Below, one piece after another: positions 24,084 to 36,366 of a stretch of 64,000 bases of DNA. The position numbers and the translations under genes were made by a program. Source of the DNA: Hydnum rufescens UP504 (taxonomy: Eukaryota > Basidiomycota > Agaricomycetes > Cantharellales > Hydnaceae); NCBI GenBank assembly GCA_014904985.1, contig MU128982.1:1-64000 (forward strand), in the 5' to 3' direction. How positions within the stretch are numbered: the stretch's first letter is position 1; each line of letters opens with the position of its first letter. The notes below the pieces were generated by a model. That model made no database searches and was not told where the DNA came from. It saw nothing but the letters and a program-made list of their open reading frames with translations.

Positions 24084-25517
24084 TCATCCTCGTCCTCAGC
24101 ATCTGCCTCATCCAACCACTAGTTGGACAAAAAATTCAGATAAGTTAAAACTCAGTGTATCCGAATGCTAACGCACCTTGAGGAGGGTTCGCTCGCTTTC
24201 CGTACTTCTTGCTCGTCTCGCGATCGACATACTTCTTGCTGACGTGAGTGCCCCACTGTTTGATAAAATCTTCCTCCAGAACGTCACTCTGGTACAGCAG
24301 CATGAGGATTTTCGGAACAGAAGGCACGAGGTTTGGGTGATCAACGCCGACTAGACGCTCGATACCGCCCATCAACGCTTTCTGGTGTTTCTCAGAGATT
24401 TCCCCTTTGTCAGAGGTCACCATCTGACCGAATATTAAAAATGACACTCAGGGGCACTTTCCTTGACATGCATCAGGGTATCACATTACCTTTTTCAAGA
24501 GAACGACAAATTTGGGAAGCTCTTGAACAATCTTGTCAGTGAACAAAGATCGACCAAGGATTTGAAGAGTGCGATGCTTCTTGTCGATTCCAAGCTCCTG
24601 GGCTTTTTTGAAAACATCGTTTGCCGTGATGGTCGTTCGGTTTTCCTCTACCCACAGCTTGACGACGGTGTAGGGACTATCCGCATCTTCCCCTTCGCTG
24701 TCGTCGCCGTCACCAAGCGTAAGACTAGCCACAGCACTCTCGAGTTTACGTGCGCGAACAGCCTCAGCGGAAGTGTCAAGCGACCAGTCATCTTCATTGA
24801 CCTTGGCCTGCTCGGCTGTCGGCAATTCGGCCGCGTCAGCCTTGAGGCGCTTTGTAAACTCGTCGTCCGAACCAGCGTCTTCCCCTGAGTGAGGGCTTCC
24901 CGTACCACCATTGTTTCCGTTTGCCGCCGAGGCGTGGGCGCCCTTGCTTTTCTTGGTCTTCTTGGGTGGATTGCGAATGATGAACGTAGCGAGCTTGTGG
25001 CGCATGTCGATACCAGTCTGCTGGCCGCAGGCCTTGCAATCTCGGAAGATCGCATCGTTCTTGGTGAGCACCAAGTCTGTCTCGGGATTCTTGCACGATC
25101 CACAGAGAACAAACTTGTCGATGAATACATCGAGAAGTTCGCGCAGCTTGTCGGAATTGTGGGCGCCATTGACAATGTAACGGTCCGTCTTCTCGTCAGA
25201 AGACGTCTGGGCACCCAGTTCGAATCCAAAGAACTTGGTGGTGTCTTCAACGAAAGGATGCACGTGAGTAAGAAATGAGGCTAACATGAGGCCTGAGTGT
25301 AACGCACATGTAGGGGGTCGGCTGAGCGCCTTGGAGACATCGGTCATGTTGGGTATCACAGTTTTGATTCCATTTCCTTTGCCTTCGATCTTCGTGAGCA
25401 AGAGAGGCATGCGGTAGCGATAGAATTTGTCCTGATAGGCGATGAGCGACTTGGTGACTCACTCAAGTAAGCAGTACTTACATCGACATCGCGGCGGATG
25501 TTCACAATCTGAGCCAT
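24084..25517 (-). CDS. TIF5: Translation initiation factor eIF5
   Basis: Stimulates GTP hydrolysis by eIF2 in the scanning 48S complex and releases eIF2-GDP. Exons: 25482-25517, 25308-25431, 24490-25244, 24177-24423, 24084-24118; they splice to 398 residues with no break. The N-terminus ([18 protein letters not shown]) holds the catalytic Arg region. A C2C2 zinc ribbon follows ([10 protein letters not shown]...CKACGQQTG, about residues 97-125), then an acidic linker and the C-terminal W2/HEAT domain. The last 35-nt exon supplies the acidic aromatic tail ([12 protein letters not shown]) used to contact eIF2-beta and eIF3. All four introns are GT-AG. Confidence 0.97.
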
Positions 25518-26199
25518 GCTGGGCGATGGTATACAGGAATATTTAACGCTATAAGTGACGGACGATCAGGATAGAGATCGCCGATGAAGAGATCCTCTTA
25601 CGGGACAAAGTCGACAATGAGTAGGATGTATTCTTTCAAATGCGTTCGGCAGCAACAGCATGAAAATACTCAAGCTGTACGGTGGGTTCGTTGGTAAAAA
25701 GGGGTTGTTGCTGTGAAGATGAAAGACGAGGGGACGTTGCAGTTCAAGCGGGTCGTTTTATGCCGGAAGCAAATCGGCAGGGCCTAGGTCGTTCGTAGAC
25801 TGTTGAGAAATTTTCTCGGCGCATTGTTTCTCAGTGTCCAAAGCCCCGCATATCCATGTAGCATGAGACTTTCTAAGGATTGCTTCAGAGTGGTTTGGAC
25901 TGTCTCGCATATTTTCCCCTCTCTGTTCATCTCTCCTGGCGTCCTGTAACTGTACCTCACATAGTCAATGCACTGCTCTCGGCACCTTCTAGTTCTACGT
26001 TTACGCTAGGATAGAAATCATGTTTTCTCTTTGTGCTCCCGATCCACGTAATTCCTTCTAGTGCGTAACACTCTTGCCAATTATAAGGAACAGAAAGGGT
26101 TGTCCACAAATTTCTGGGGTGCTGTGCCAAGGTCCGTATGAATTGAGGAGATATTCACCGAGTGTTACTGGTCCAACAGCAAAATGCAAGGGTTAATGT
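25518..26199. other. Intergenic: eIF5 promoter and 3' flank of the next gene
   Basis: About 680 bp upstream of eIF5 and downstream of the YvcK-like gene. No clear TATA box or other element was identified. Confidence 0.5.
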
Positions 26200-28179
26200 T
26201 TATACACTAGATAAAACCCTGTCCATTGCATTTTCCACCGCGCGAGAATCAAATAACAGGGAATCGGTGGTGGATTCCGCCTCGATGCAGGCCACGCCCA
26301 ATTTCTGCTCCAGTATAAAAGGAATATTAATGCTTGTGAGGGACGTATTAAACTCTGCAGCCTACAGTGATTTCCTCCACATCGACGTGGATGGTCGTGG
26401 CTTTCAGATACACTAAATGCGTAATGAATGCCGAAATAGGAAACACATCGTCGCTATCCCGTCGCAAGCTGGTGTTCCCGTGAGCGGTTGGAGGGCCAGC
26501 TATGTTATAACGGTTCAAAGTATTGGCTATGGCCCTATCAACGAAACGACACTAATGAGCAATAACACCATGCGATTGGCAGGACAGTTGTACCAAATGT
26601 AGTCCGAAGCAGTATAGTCGTGTGTTTCTCGATCATTTTTCCCGTTTACTATTACGCAATCGTTAACAAGCCCCCGAGCTGGAATGCACTTGCACACTTA
26701 CGCAGAAGGACTTTGGCTTTAAGAGACTTGGAACGAGCGATAGAAGATGCCACCCCCCGCAAAGCCAGACAGGGGATGATACTAGGCCAACTGTTCGTCA
26801 AAGGCTTGGGCGTGATAGATATGCACTCGCCTGGTGTAGAGAGAGCCACAAGAATACACGAGAAAGGTTTTCAGACCCAGATTCTTTAGGAAGAGCGGGT
26901 TTGGTGTGGGGTAAATTTCTTGGCCGTACTGATTGATGTAAAATACCCCTAAAGAGGGTTTCTTCAGATTCTTACCGAAGGATAAATTAAACTTCGACAG
27001 ACGATTAATTGGTGATCCCAGAGGGTCGTAATCGTCGTCATCTTGTTTGGTGTAGGCCACATTGTCTTGAATAGTCGCTTCTTCGTGATGCATGGCATCA
27101 GTCGGGGCAGAATCATCCCACTGGTGTGCACGATCTTCATGAGCCCGAGACATAACTATAGTGGGACCAGAAGAGCGGGAAGGATGGGAGATCTCGCATT
27201 GACCAACGAGAATTTTCCAATCCTTCAATTCGGCCGCAATGGTAACGGTGTGATTTGTCACAAGGACCGGGAGAATGTTAGCCTATAGCGCGAGTTCAGC
27301 CACTTCAAGCAAACTTCAATGTTATGACGGAAAAGATACTCGCCGCACTTCCTGTTATGGAGGAAAAAAGAAAAATCGCGGAGGGTACAGATCGAAAGAA
27401 AAGGTGCATTGCAGTGAGAAAAAAGTTCCCAATCGAAGCATTCCTAAATGAAAAGCTCTTGTTCGCTCTTTTCAGGACTTCACCATCAAAGTATACAAGG
27501 AAGCCTGCAGCACAATGATATAGGACGGGAAGAACATTATCATGCGGAAAAAACACAGACCTCTGATAGTCTCCTTTCGATCTGCAGGAATCCCAGACCA
27601 GAGATCACTTCTACCTTCGACAATATCTCTCCATAAGTCGCGAGCCTCCCGTTCAGATGCTTCAGTAGCAAACCGAAATGACAAGAGGTGCTTAATCCTC
27701 TCGGATGGAGACATTGGAGGGGCGCTTGGGATGAGTCGAATAAGACGTGAACGAATATCTCCTATCCAAAGCCAATTATCAGGCCTTGAGTACATCGGTT
27801 AGGGAAGGGCCATGCCTATCGATGGACCCCCTAAAACATAATATTAGATGAGGCACCATATAAGGTAAATGACCTTGCCTAAAACACGAATGATTTCACT
27901 AGAGCTCCCTCCATTGTCAGAAACAGGAAGTACATAGCACACGTCTTGGCCAAAGGCTGAACATATGGTGTTGCAACCAGTTCCTCCAGATATTACAATA
28001 TATGACGCCGGACCCGAAGTTTCAGGTTCAGGAATGGCATCAGAGCCTATGGACGGTGTCTGAACACGTGTGTGGGGTGGTGCCAACAGCGCTTGCTCAG
28101 AGTGTCCAGTCGGCACATCAAATACAAAGGAAGAGGCGCTTTGTGATCGCATGTACAAGGACGTTGGGCGTAAATTCAT
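26200..28179 (-). CDS. YvcK/CofD-like (UPF0052) nucleotide-sugar-binding family protein
   Basis: 512 residues from nine exons: 27879-28179, 27816-27830, 27561-27761, 27344-27504, 26831-27282, 26702-26781, 26594-26648, 26366-26534, 26200-26304. The Rossmann-like start reads YIVISGGTGCNTICSAF, followed by VLPVSDNGGSSSEIIRVLG, then VTNHTVTIAAEL, CGSLYTSIIPCLALRG and NGKNDRETHDYTASDYIW, all family hallmarks. Bacterial YvcK binds UDP-sugars and affects cell-wall carbon flow; the fungal role is not established. Four of eight introns begin GC rather than GT, and exon 2 is only 15 nt. Total coding length is a clean multiple of three. It is divergent from VAC8, with start codons 138 bp apart. Confidence 0.9.
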
Positions 28180-28317
28180 GGTGCCTCTTTATCTCCCTGG
28201 ACATCCACGGACCACGCAATACAAAGCTTGGGCCAATTGGCTACGGGAGCAAAATCGGCAATTGCCTCCACCCCGTAAACACCTTCGCAAGTTTGCAGTG
28301 TTGCTAAAGGACTAGGC
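28180..28317. promoter_or_regulatory. Divergent promoter with palindromic CCAAT box
   Basis: The 138 bp between the two start codons must hold both promoters. CCAATTGG at 28233-28240 reads CCAAT on both strands near the middle. No TATA box was seen on either side. Binding by the HAP/NF-Y complex is inference. Confidence 0.6.
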
Positions 28318-30618
28318 ATGGGCAACTGCTGCAGCTATTGCTGTGGGTCTCTCTCAATACCGCCATTCATAGACTATCCTAATTGAGTCGTATTCTAGTT
28401 CCATCGCGCCGGTCACACGCTTATGAACCACTCCTACTTGAGAGTGAACGTGAGGCAGTAGCGGACCTGTTACAGTATCTCGAAAGTGTGTGTTTTCTCC
28501 GACAGTGCCCTGGGAAGTCTTATCTTGCGAAAAGGGATGTCTTACCTCAGGGTATCCTATCTTACGTAGATCGAACAAGCACCAATTTCTTCGAGGGTCA
28601 ACCTCTGGCCGCATTGACCATCCTCTCGTTTTCTGACAATGTTGATCTTCAGCGCAGTGCAGCGCTCGCGTTTGCAGAGATTACCGAGAAGGAGGTTCGG
28701 CAGGTCGGTAGGGATACTCTAGACCCCGTCTTGTTTCTCTTGAGTAGCCACGACACCGAGGTGCAACGCGCCGCCAGCGCAGCGCTTGGAAACTTGGCGG
28801 TTAACAGTGCGTAAATTCCTCGGGGGCTCAGTATGCAACCTGACCTTGATGATGGTTACAGCGGAAAACAAATTATTAATTGTTCGACTTGGTGGCTTGG
28901 AGCCATTGATCCGTCAGATGCTGAGCCCCAACGTCGAAGTGCAATGCAATGCTGTGGGGTGTATAACGAATCTTGCAACACATGACGAGAACAAGACGAA
29001 AATTGCAAAATCCGGCGCCTTGGTGCCCCTCACACGCATGGCGCGATCCAACGATATGCGCGTCCAAAGAAATGCCACCGGTGCACTTCTAAACATGACA
29101 CATTCGGGTCCGTAGTGACTGGATTCCTTTACTTGATATCACCATTTTGATCAGGCGACCCTTAGACGAGAATCGCCAACAACTGGTCGCTGCGGGGGCA
29201 ATCCCAGTCCTCGTAAACCTGCTGAAGTCGCCGGATACAGATGTTCAGTACTACTGTACTACTGCCCTGAGTAATATTGCAGTCGACGCCCAAAACCGGA
29301 AACGATTGGCGACAACTGAACAGAAGCTAGTTCACAGTTTGGTGGCTCTTATGGATAGTCAAAGTCTCAAGGTCCAATGCCAAGCCGCTCTTGCACTACG
29401 TAATCTTGCCAGCGACGGTAATCAACCTTGGAGTGTTTGTCTGGATGTTGGCTAATTTTCTTTGGCAGAGAAATATCAGGTCGATATCGTCAAAGCGGAT
29501 GGCTTGCCACCACTGTTGCGTCTACTGAACTCGTCCTATTTACCATTGATCCTTTCTGCCGCCGCGTGTGTGCGAAATGTGTCGATCCACCCCCTGAACG
29601 AAAGCCCCATTATCGAAGCCGGATTTTTGAACCCGTTGATCGATCTCCTATCCTTCGGGGAGAATGAAGAGGTCCAATGCCATGCGATATCGACCCTTCG
29701 AAATCTCGCAGCGAGCTCAGAGAAGAACAAAGGGCAAATAGTACAAGCGGGCGCGGTACAAAAGATCAAGGACCTCGTTCTCAGCGTGCCTCTCAATGTG
29801 CAAAGCGAAATGACTGCCTGCATTGCCGTCCTGGCTCTAAGTGGTATGTTTCAGTCCAGAGTCAACGCAAATCCAAGGCTGAACGCTTCCTTATAGATGA
29901 TTTGAAACCCCTGCTACTGGAAATGGGGATCTGCGAGGTCCTCATCCCACTCACGAACTCTCCCAGCATCGAGGTCCAAGGGAATAGTGCGGCAGCCATC
30001 GGTAACTTGTCGTCAAAGGGTAATAAATCCCGCCCCTGTAGCATTTCTCTGAACTAAAGACGAACTTCCCCCAGATGGTCGAACGTCCTCGGACGACTAT
30101 GCTCCATTCAACGATGTTTGGGATAAACCCGAAGGGGGCCTACACCAATATCTTTGGAGGTTCCTCAGCAGCACAGACGCCACTTTCCAGCACATCGCCG
30201 TTTGGACTATTGTCCAACTCCTTGAATCTGGAGGTATGAAGATCTCCTTGGTCTCCTATCTTGACTGGCGAGCTAACCACCCTTTGACGTTTCCCCAGAT
30301 CCAGAGCTGATTCAGAACATCCGATCTTCATCATTATTGACCCCACACATCGCCCAACTTGCCGCGTCCCAGACTTCCACTCCAACTGGATCTACTCTTG
30401 GCTCTCGGTCTCAGTCGTTCTCGGACGAGGGTGGAGATGGGGGTGCTGCAGAAATTGCGACCTTAGCGAGGAGGATCCTTGAGATCACTGAGGAGGGACC
30501 AGACGGTGTGCATTCTCCACCAAGCGACAACAAAGCAGGTTCCGCTCCTGGAGATGAAGACGTTCTGCGGAAGAGCGTACGAGAAGCTTTGCAACGACCA
30601 CCACCAACTGACGAATAA
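28318..30618 (+). CDS. VAC8: Vacuolar armadillo-repeat protein Vac8
   Basis: 607 residues from nine exons: 28318-28342, 28399-28485, 28570-28806, 28862-29107, 29166-29417, 29469-29843, 29897-30019, 30075-30233, 30299-30618, all GT-AG and in frame. The start MGNCCSYC carries Gly2 for myristoylation and Cys residues for palmitoylation, which anchor Vac8 on the vacuole. Armadillo repeats follow from about residue 40 to 500 ([37 protein letters not shown]). Vac8 acts in vacuole inheritance, fusion, nucleus-vacuole junctions and autophagy. A Ser-rich acidic tail ([12 protein letters not shown]) extends past the usual end. The lipid anchor is encoded by a separate 25-nt first exon. Confidence 0.97.
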
Positions 30619-31839
30619 TTGGATGTCTTTACGACGGGCCAGCGGAATCGACACGGGACCCTATATTCTTGATTTGTTCTTCGATATTTTCATCTCTTTC
30701 GGCCTATGTATTGCCCTCCTACTGAGCGCGTCTTCAATCCCTTTGGTGTTGTGTTGAGTACGCTCTTCAGAGTTAGGTCACGATGTTTTTATGAATTCGA
30801 CCATATATATATTCGTTGGGCCCGGATTTTTGAGAACGACATATACATATTGGCCAAGGAAGGAACATAACATGGGTCTGGAGAGACTGTGTAACGTGTA
30901 ACGAGTGGTGGTCGGTCCGCTTTCTATCGACCGTTTGAAGATGACGCAATACCGACCACCCCCTTGGTATGTTTTCAGTAAGGAGTCACCCCAAAGAATG
31001 TTTTCTTCACTGTTGGGGCGAGGGATATACATAGGTCTAAAGATAGAGGAATAAATCCTAAAACCTAATGAGGCAGGAACTCAGTGTTGTCAGAGATAAG
31101 ATAGAAGACTGCTTGTCTATTGCCTAATGAGGCGGGAACTGATATAAGGCATGGGTTCTAAGTGGTGTGTCTAGTGTCGCTTATGGCGAATAGGACTTTA
31201 CCTCAGTGTCGCCTGGTATGGGATAGAAAACTGGGTGGGAAAAAGCAGAGGAACCGCCTCGGCATGTACCCCATTGCTAAGTTCAATACGACTCTAAGCG
31301 CTTGGAGGACTATTCCAACCACAGTCATGCTTCAGATTCAGAGGTACTCCAGGACTCATATAGCTCAATCGGATCATAGGACTGCAGTCGTTTGTGCGCG
31401 CAAATTTCCCTGTGTGAGCTGATTTCAGAGAAAGAGGATTGAGATGCCAGCGAGTTCGCAGCCTCATCGTCGGTATGCAGTTACTCTAGACACATTGTCT
31501 TCAGGACGTGGGCGTCGTGCGCTATCAATCCTTCGTTCATTGGAATTGGTCATTTCATGAGGAATACTCACATCCGAGAATAAACCACGAGGCAGACGGA
31601 CCACAGGTAGGACAGATGGCGAATCCATATCGTTACCGATACTTAAATAATCCACTGGGAGAGGGAGGGCATTTCAAGGGCAAAGTGTAGTCTAACTTGC
31701 TTTGATTCCGCACCTAGGATCCCTCTCAACGCGATCCTTTTCTGGCAGCCATTGGCTCAGGGAAGTGGGATACTTGGGCTATTCATTCGCCTCGATATCC
31801 GATACTCACGACGACGCGGTCCCCACTATACTGTATTCA
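30619..31839. other. Intergenic with a short direct repeat
   Basis: No gene seen. CCTAATGAGGC(A/G)GGAACT occurs at 31064-31081 and 31123-31140, a 59-bp spacing. Confidence 0.5.
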
Positions 31840-34800
31840 ATGAATAGTCGTACTCCACGCAAGCTTTTCGTTCACCTTGTAGTCTGTCTCTTTACCATCT
31901 CTGAAGGTTAGATCCCTTCAATCCATACTTGTTCGGGCTATTTTGGATGTGACTGCTGAGCGATCCACATGGCGACTAGCTTCGAACACACATCTCCGAT
32001 CACCCGGTCCACTCAGGCAAATAGAACATCCCTCATCGCTCGTCCCCGAAATTCTCCCTCGCATGTCACAACCCAGGTCAATTCCTGATACTATCGCTCA
32101 CGGGGTAATTGCCGCAAAGTGACAAAAAACCCTCCTGTACATGACAGAGGGCTCCGTTCATGCTCAAACTTGGCAACAATGTTGAAAATGATGCTATAAA
32201 CAAGCTGTAAAATTACAAGGGATTATATGCAGAATTGGTGGTGGTAGAAGGAATCCGCGTCAAGCACTCATTCTGGGTCCGTCGAGTTCGGCAACCCGTG
32301 TAATTGCCGCTTCATTGCCGCACCCCAGTTCCAGCAAAACCCTTCCTATCATGTTGCCTGATGGATCCCTAGGTGTAGTAATGTGAACCAGAAGTGGGAG
32401 TGGTCCTGGATCTGTAGCTGTATTGTGGATTGTGTGTCTGTGGTGGTGAAGCATTGGTTATCCTAACAAATTCTGTTGAATTGATGTGAGCTCCAATCCA
32501 TCATGGCTGAGGGCAAGGTTGAGGATGAAATAGGCTTAGGATACCTACTATAGTGATATAGTGTGGTGGTGCTTAGCTAGTGAACCCAATGGTGCAAATT
32601 TGTTCTCCTTGTCACTGTTGGCCCCATCATCTTCACATTCTCGTATGTGCTGGTGACTACCTAGAGAGCTGATATCTTGTCTATAGCTTCCCAGAAACAT
32701 AGCCAGGACCTCCAGGACATATTTTGCTTGAGGACTAGTCGAGATATTTCACAGGAGCATTTTGGGTGCTTAAAAAGTGCTGAATTGGTGGAATCTCAGA
32801 AGTAAAAGTGACATAACAGATGGAATTCCACAATTTTTGGGATTTTTTTTGGACACAACCCTGGGTATATACAGCCTGTAACTACATGCCAAATATGGGC
32901 CCAGTTGCATGAGAATTGAAGGGTGTAGAGGCAAAACGGCAATTACCCGGTGGCGGCAATGAGGGGGTGACTAATAGTAGGGATCCGGTATTACGATAAT
33001 CAGACTCCATTCGCCTTATATTGCCAGCATTTTCCCGATTATTTCACCTTCACCTTCATCCAAATCATGAAATAGTCCATCCCGACGCCCAAGTTGACTA
33101 CTTTCATCTAGAGCCTGATGGGACCTCTGTCCTCAGTTATTCGGGCCTCCTAATTACGGATGCCGTGGTGGCATTTCAGTACGAAGTGGTTCATAATGAT
33201 CACACATTGCAACGTCTTCGAGAAGGTATCGCCGGTGGTCTGAATCGTGGCTTTAATCGTCTTTCTGGGTCTTTGGGCTGGGCTACGATTATAATCCATC
33301 ATCAAGGAGATATTCAGAGAGGCGTAAAACCTTCATTCGAAGGTTCTTTCAGCGTCGATGGGGTTGTCCACCACATCGTAACCCTCGAAAACTACGTCCG
33401 CAGCAAACATATTCGCGACCCCGATGCAGATCCAGAAAGTGCCGATGGATCCTTGGTCGTCTTCCGAGATTTCGATGTCATGACGGTGGCAGAGGAGAGT
33501 GCGGGGCTGGTTTTCAGGCTATCGCTCCGTCCACATTCCAGATGTGTGTGCACGACCGTCTTGAATACGGTCGCGATGCCCTGCGCCATCCGGTATTACG
33601 CACGGGAGCTGGACTAGATACGACAAGGACAACGACGGGCTGGTATAACCCAGTCTGGCTGAGTAAATCACCCTTCGTCGACATGCATCTTGGGATGTCA
33701 ATGAAACGAAACAATGTGACCGACAACTTATCATCCAAGTCAGTTTCACATCGACGAAACCCGATCGTTGTTTAATATCCTTTGTCAAAGTTTCATCAAT
33801 GCGATTGGGAAATCCGATGGATGCTCGAAGTCTCAAAAGATTGTACGTGGACAAGGACTTGCTCCGTTTACACTCACTGATGGGCGTATCCAGCTGTATA
33901 TGGGTGTAGCCGCCGACTGTACGTACGTTGCCCATTACGGGGGTGTCGGATGCAACGACACAGATCCTCAATAATTTAAACATTGCCAGTGCTCTCTACA
34001 AGGTTTGTCACTCTCTTCTATCTCTCCTCTAGGCCAGGACTCGTGCATTTCCTCTAATACGCCCTCGGTTCAGTCCACGTTCAACATCGGCCTTGAAATT
34101 ATTGAGCTCAATATTCAGAGTCCTACGTGCCCTGCGAACGCAGATCCCAGAAATGCCTGGAATGTTGGCTGCGACACGAACATCACTCTATATGTTCGTT
34201 TGTCTCTATTTTCGAAATGGCGTGGTGATAAATAAGGGGCCGGCGACGGCGCAGGACTTTGGCATCTCATGACAGGGTGTCCGGCCGGAATGGAAATCGG
34301 GGTAGCATGGCTTGGGACCGTGTATGCGCCTTTTCCCTCTGCAACTTTGTCCACTCACTTATTTGCGATGACCTCAGACGTCAAACTCAAGCCTCCGCTT
34401 CCGGATCATCGTTCGTTTCTGGAACAGCTGTCACTACGGCAACCAGGACAGAGTAAGCCTGCCTCTTTGTTTAAGATTCTCCTGCATCGGGGAACCAATT
34501 ACGCGAACAGATGGTGGGCCCTTGCACACGAAATTGGGCACAATCTTAGAGCACTTGTGAGCACTACACTCTGGCTTCTTAAGAAGCTATTTTCTAGCAT
34601 TTCACCTCAGCATGATGTGAGACCCCTCACAGTTCCTTTGCTATTGGAAGTCAACATTGTTTCTAGTGCTCCTCAAATTGTACTCTCAGCGATTTATGCT
34701 GCCCAACTGTGGGACCAGCTTCAACGCACAAGCAAGTTTCCTCATGTCGCCTGTATCAGTGGTGCAGCAAACGCCTTCTCCCAGTGGACCCTCGGAAACG

Positions 34801-36366
34801 TTTGTACGTGTATTTCACTTGTGAAATTATATTTTCCCTCGATAATATTCGATGATCATAGATACTTCTATGTTATTTATGAACACCTCGTGCCTGTTGG
34901 ATGCGTCCGTGTCTCGTTCCGTTATCCCCTTACAGACGTGCGGCAATGGAACCTGGAGAGGACTGTGATCCTGGATTTCGACAGAACTCAATTTGCTGTG
35001 ACTCCATGACTTGCAAACTCGCCGCCAAAGCCGTATGCGATCCGGAGAGCAGCGATTGCTGCACTTCGGACTGCCAATTCACACCCAGTACGCAAGTATG
35101 TCGACCGACAGTAGAGGCTGCATGCGATCAATCCGAAAATTGTAGTTGGACAGATTCAAGCTGTCCTGTTCACCATACAAAGCCGAATGGAGCACCATGT
35201 GGACATGATTTGGTGTGTGCAACTGGAATTTGATCGTGAGTCATGTCATCTCAAGTCTCCTGATTGATGGTATTGCCGATGCCATAGATATGGGTATTCC
35301 GTCTTCGGGTTCTCCCTTTATCTCTCCCGAAATCTATTGATGTCACCCTCCCGTTTGTCCTGGTGGGCTATGGGCTGATCTTGTGAAAATGGGACCTGCA
35401 TTCCAGGAAGCCTAATAGCTATGGCCAAGGTAAGATAATGATGCAGAGCCATGGCCTGATAAGGCTCTCAGATCACTAAAGTAACGAATTCTGACCATTT
35501 TCGCTAATAATGCGGCTATTGCAATCCCAATATCAATTGGCGTTGGTTTGGTATTTTTCGTCCTCCTGTGGGCTATCTTCCTCAGAGTTGTCAGATGGTG
35601 TTGTTGTGGGCGTCGCCATGATGGTCGCATGAAGCCACCCGCTTCTGCTACACGAATGGGGAGCTTCGACGGCCTCGACCCAGTTGATGTTGTGAACATA
35701 ATGCAAGTGAAGCCAGAAATCATGCGGACAGCCTGCCCGACCCGGATTCCCTTAGCACTGTCGGCCAGAGGTAGGTGTATCTTTTCTATCATGTGGATAT
35801 TGTGAGGGGGAGCTGACTAACGGCAAATTCAGGCTGCCATGATTCCCGTCCGTCAAGGGTTGGGTGTGCCCGTAGGGCCTCGGCACCAAACGAGTGGAAT
35901 ATTGCGATTTGTAGTGATAATTTAATAGTGTAACATTGGGCGCCCAAGTGGTGGTGTTGAATCCGAATGAATCAAGTAGGGTCGTCGCGATTCATTCACT
36001 AGATTGCCCTATCCTCGGTTTTGGGTTAGTACCTTGTTGCACCCTCTGAGCCTTGGGGGCAAGCGTGCATAGAGGCAGAGAATAAGCCTCTATACATCGA
36101 GGATCCCGTCGCCCAAACGTTGCACCTATACGCAGCATTTTTCAATGGCCACAGACCGCACAACAATACAGACTGCTCACACTCGACGGCTAGTGCAGAA
36201 TTCACCTCCTCAACAGCCACCTTTGCAGGCGAATCCCACCACGCCATTCTCTCAGCTCAATACGCAGATCTCTCCAGATAATGAGTCTCGTTCCATGCAT
36301 CCTGCTCCAAGCCATTCTCGAGATTCGTCTATAGAGGAAACGAGGCAGGTTTCACTCGCATCCTAG
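31840..36366 (+). pseudogene. ADAM-type metalloprotease (reprolysin/disintegrin), decayed
   Basis: The start 31840 gives a signal peptide (KLFVHLVVCLFTIS) in exon 31840-31906, spliced to 31980. The prodomain continues to 32101, where a MITE separates it from 33004 onward (RLFHLHLHPNHEIVHP). The protease holds the zinc motif HEIGHN (34527-34544), followed by LRA where family members usually have FGA. A Cys-rich disintegrin-like region (35005-35220), a TM segment (IGVGLVFFVLLWAIFL, about 35535-35590) and a cytoplasmic tail follow. Lesions: in-frame TAA at 34233-34235, shifts near 33511, 33939, 34755, 34935 and 35231, and the insertion. ADAMs shed surface proteins. The 3' end is uncertain. Confidence 0.65.
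32103..32948. mobile_element. Non-autonomous DNA element (MITE-like) inside the ADAM gene
   Basis: GGGTAATTGCCG at 32103-32114 is perfectly inverted at 32937-32948, enclosing 846 bp without coding potential. The related TAATTGCCGC...CATTGCCGC block recurs at 32299-32320 and, inverted, at 32950-32970. No convincing target duplication flanks it. It lies where the ADAM prodomain reading frame is split. Confidence 0.5.

Noticed and set aside
31360..31430. tRNA-like A box (TAGCTCAATCGG) at 31363
   Set aside because: No B box and no cloverleaf or paired acceptor stem could be found downstream.
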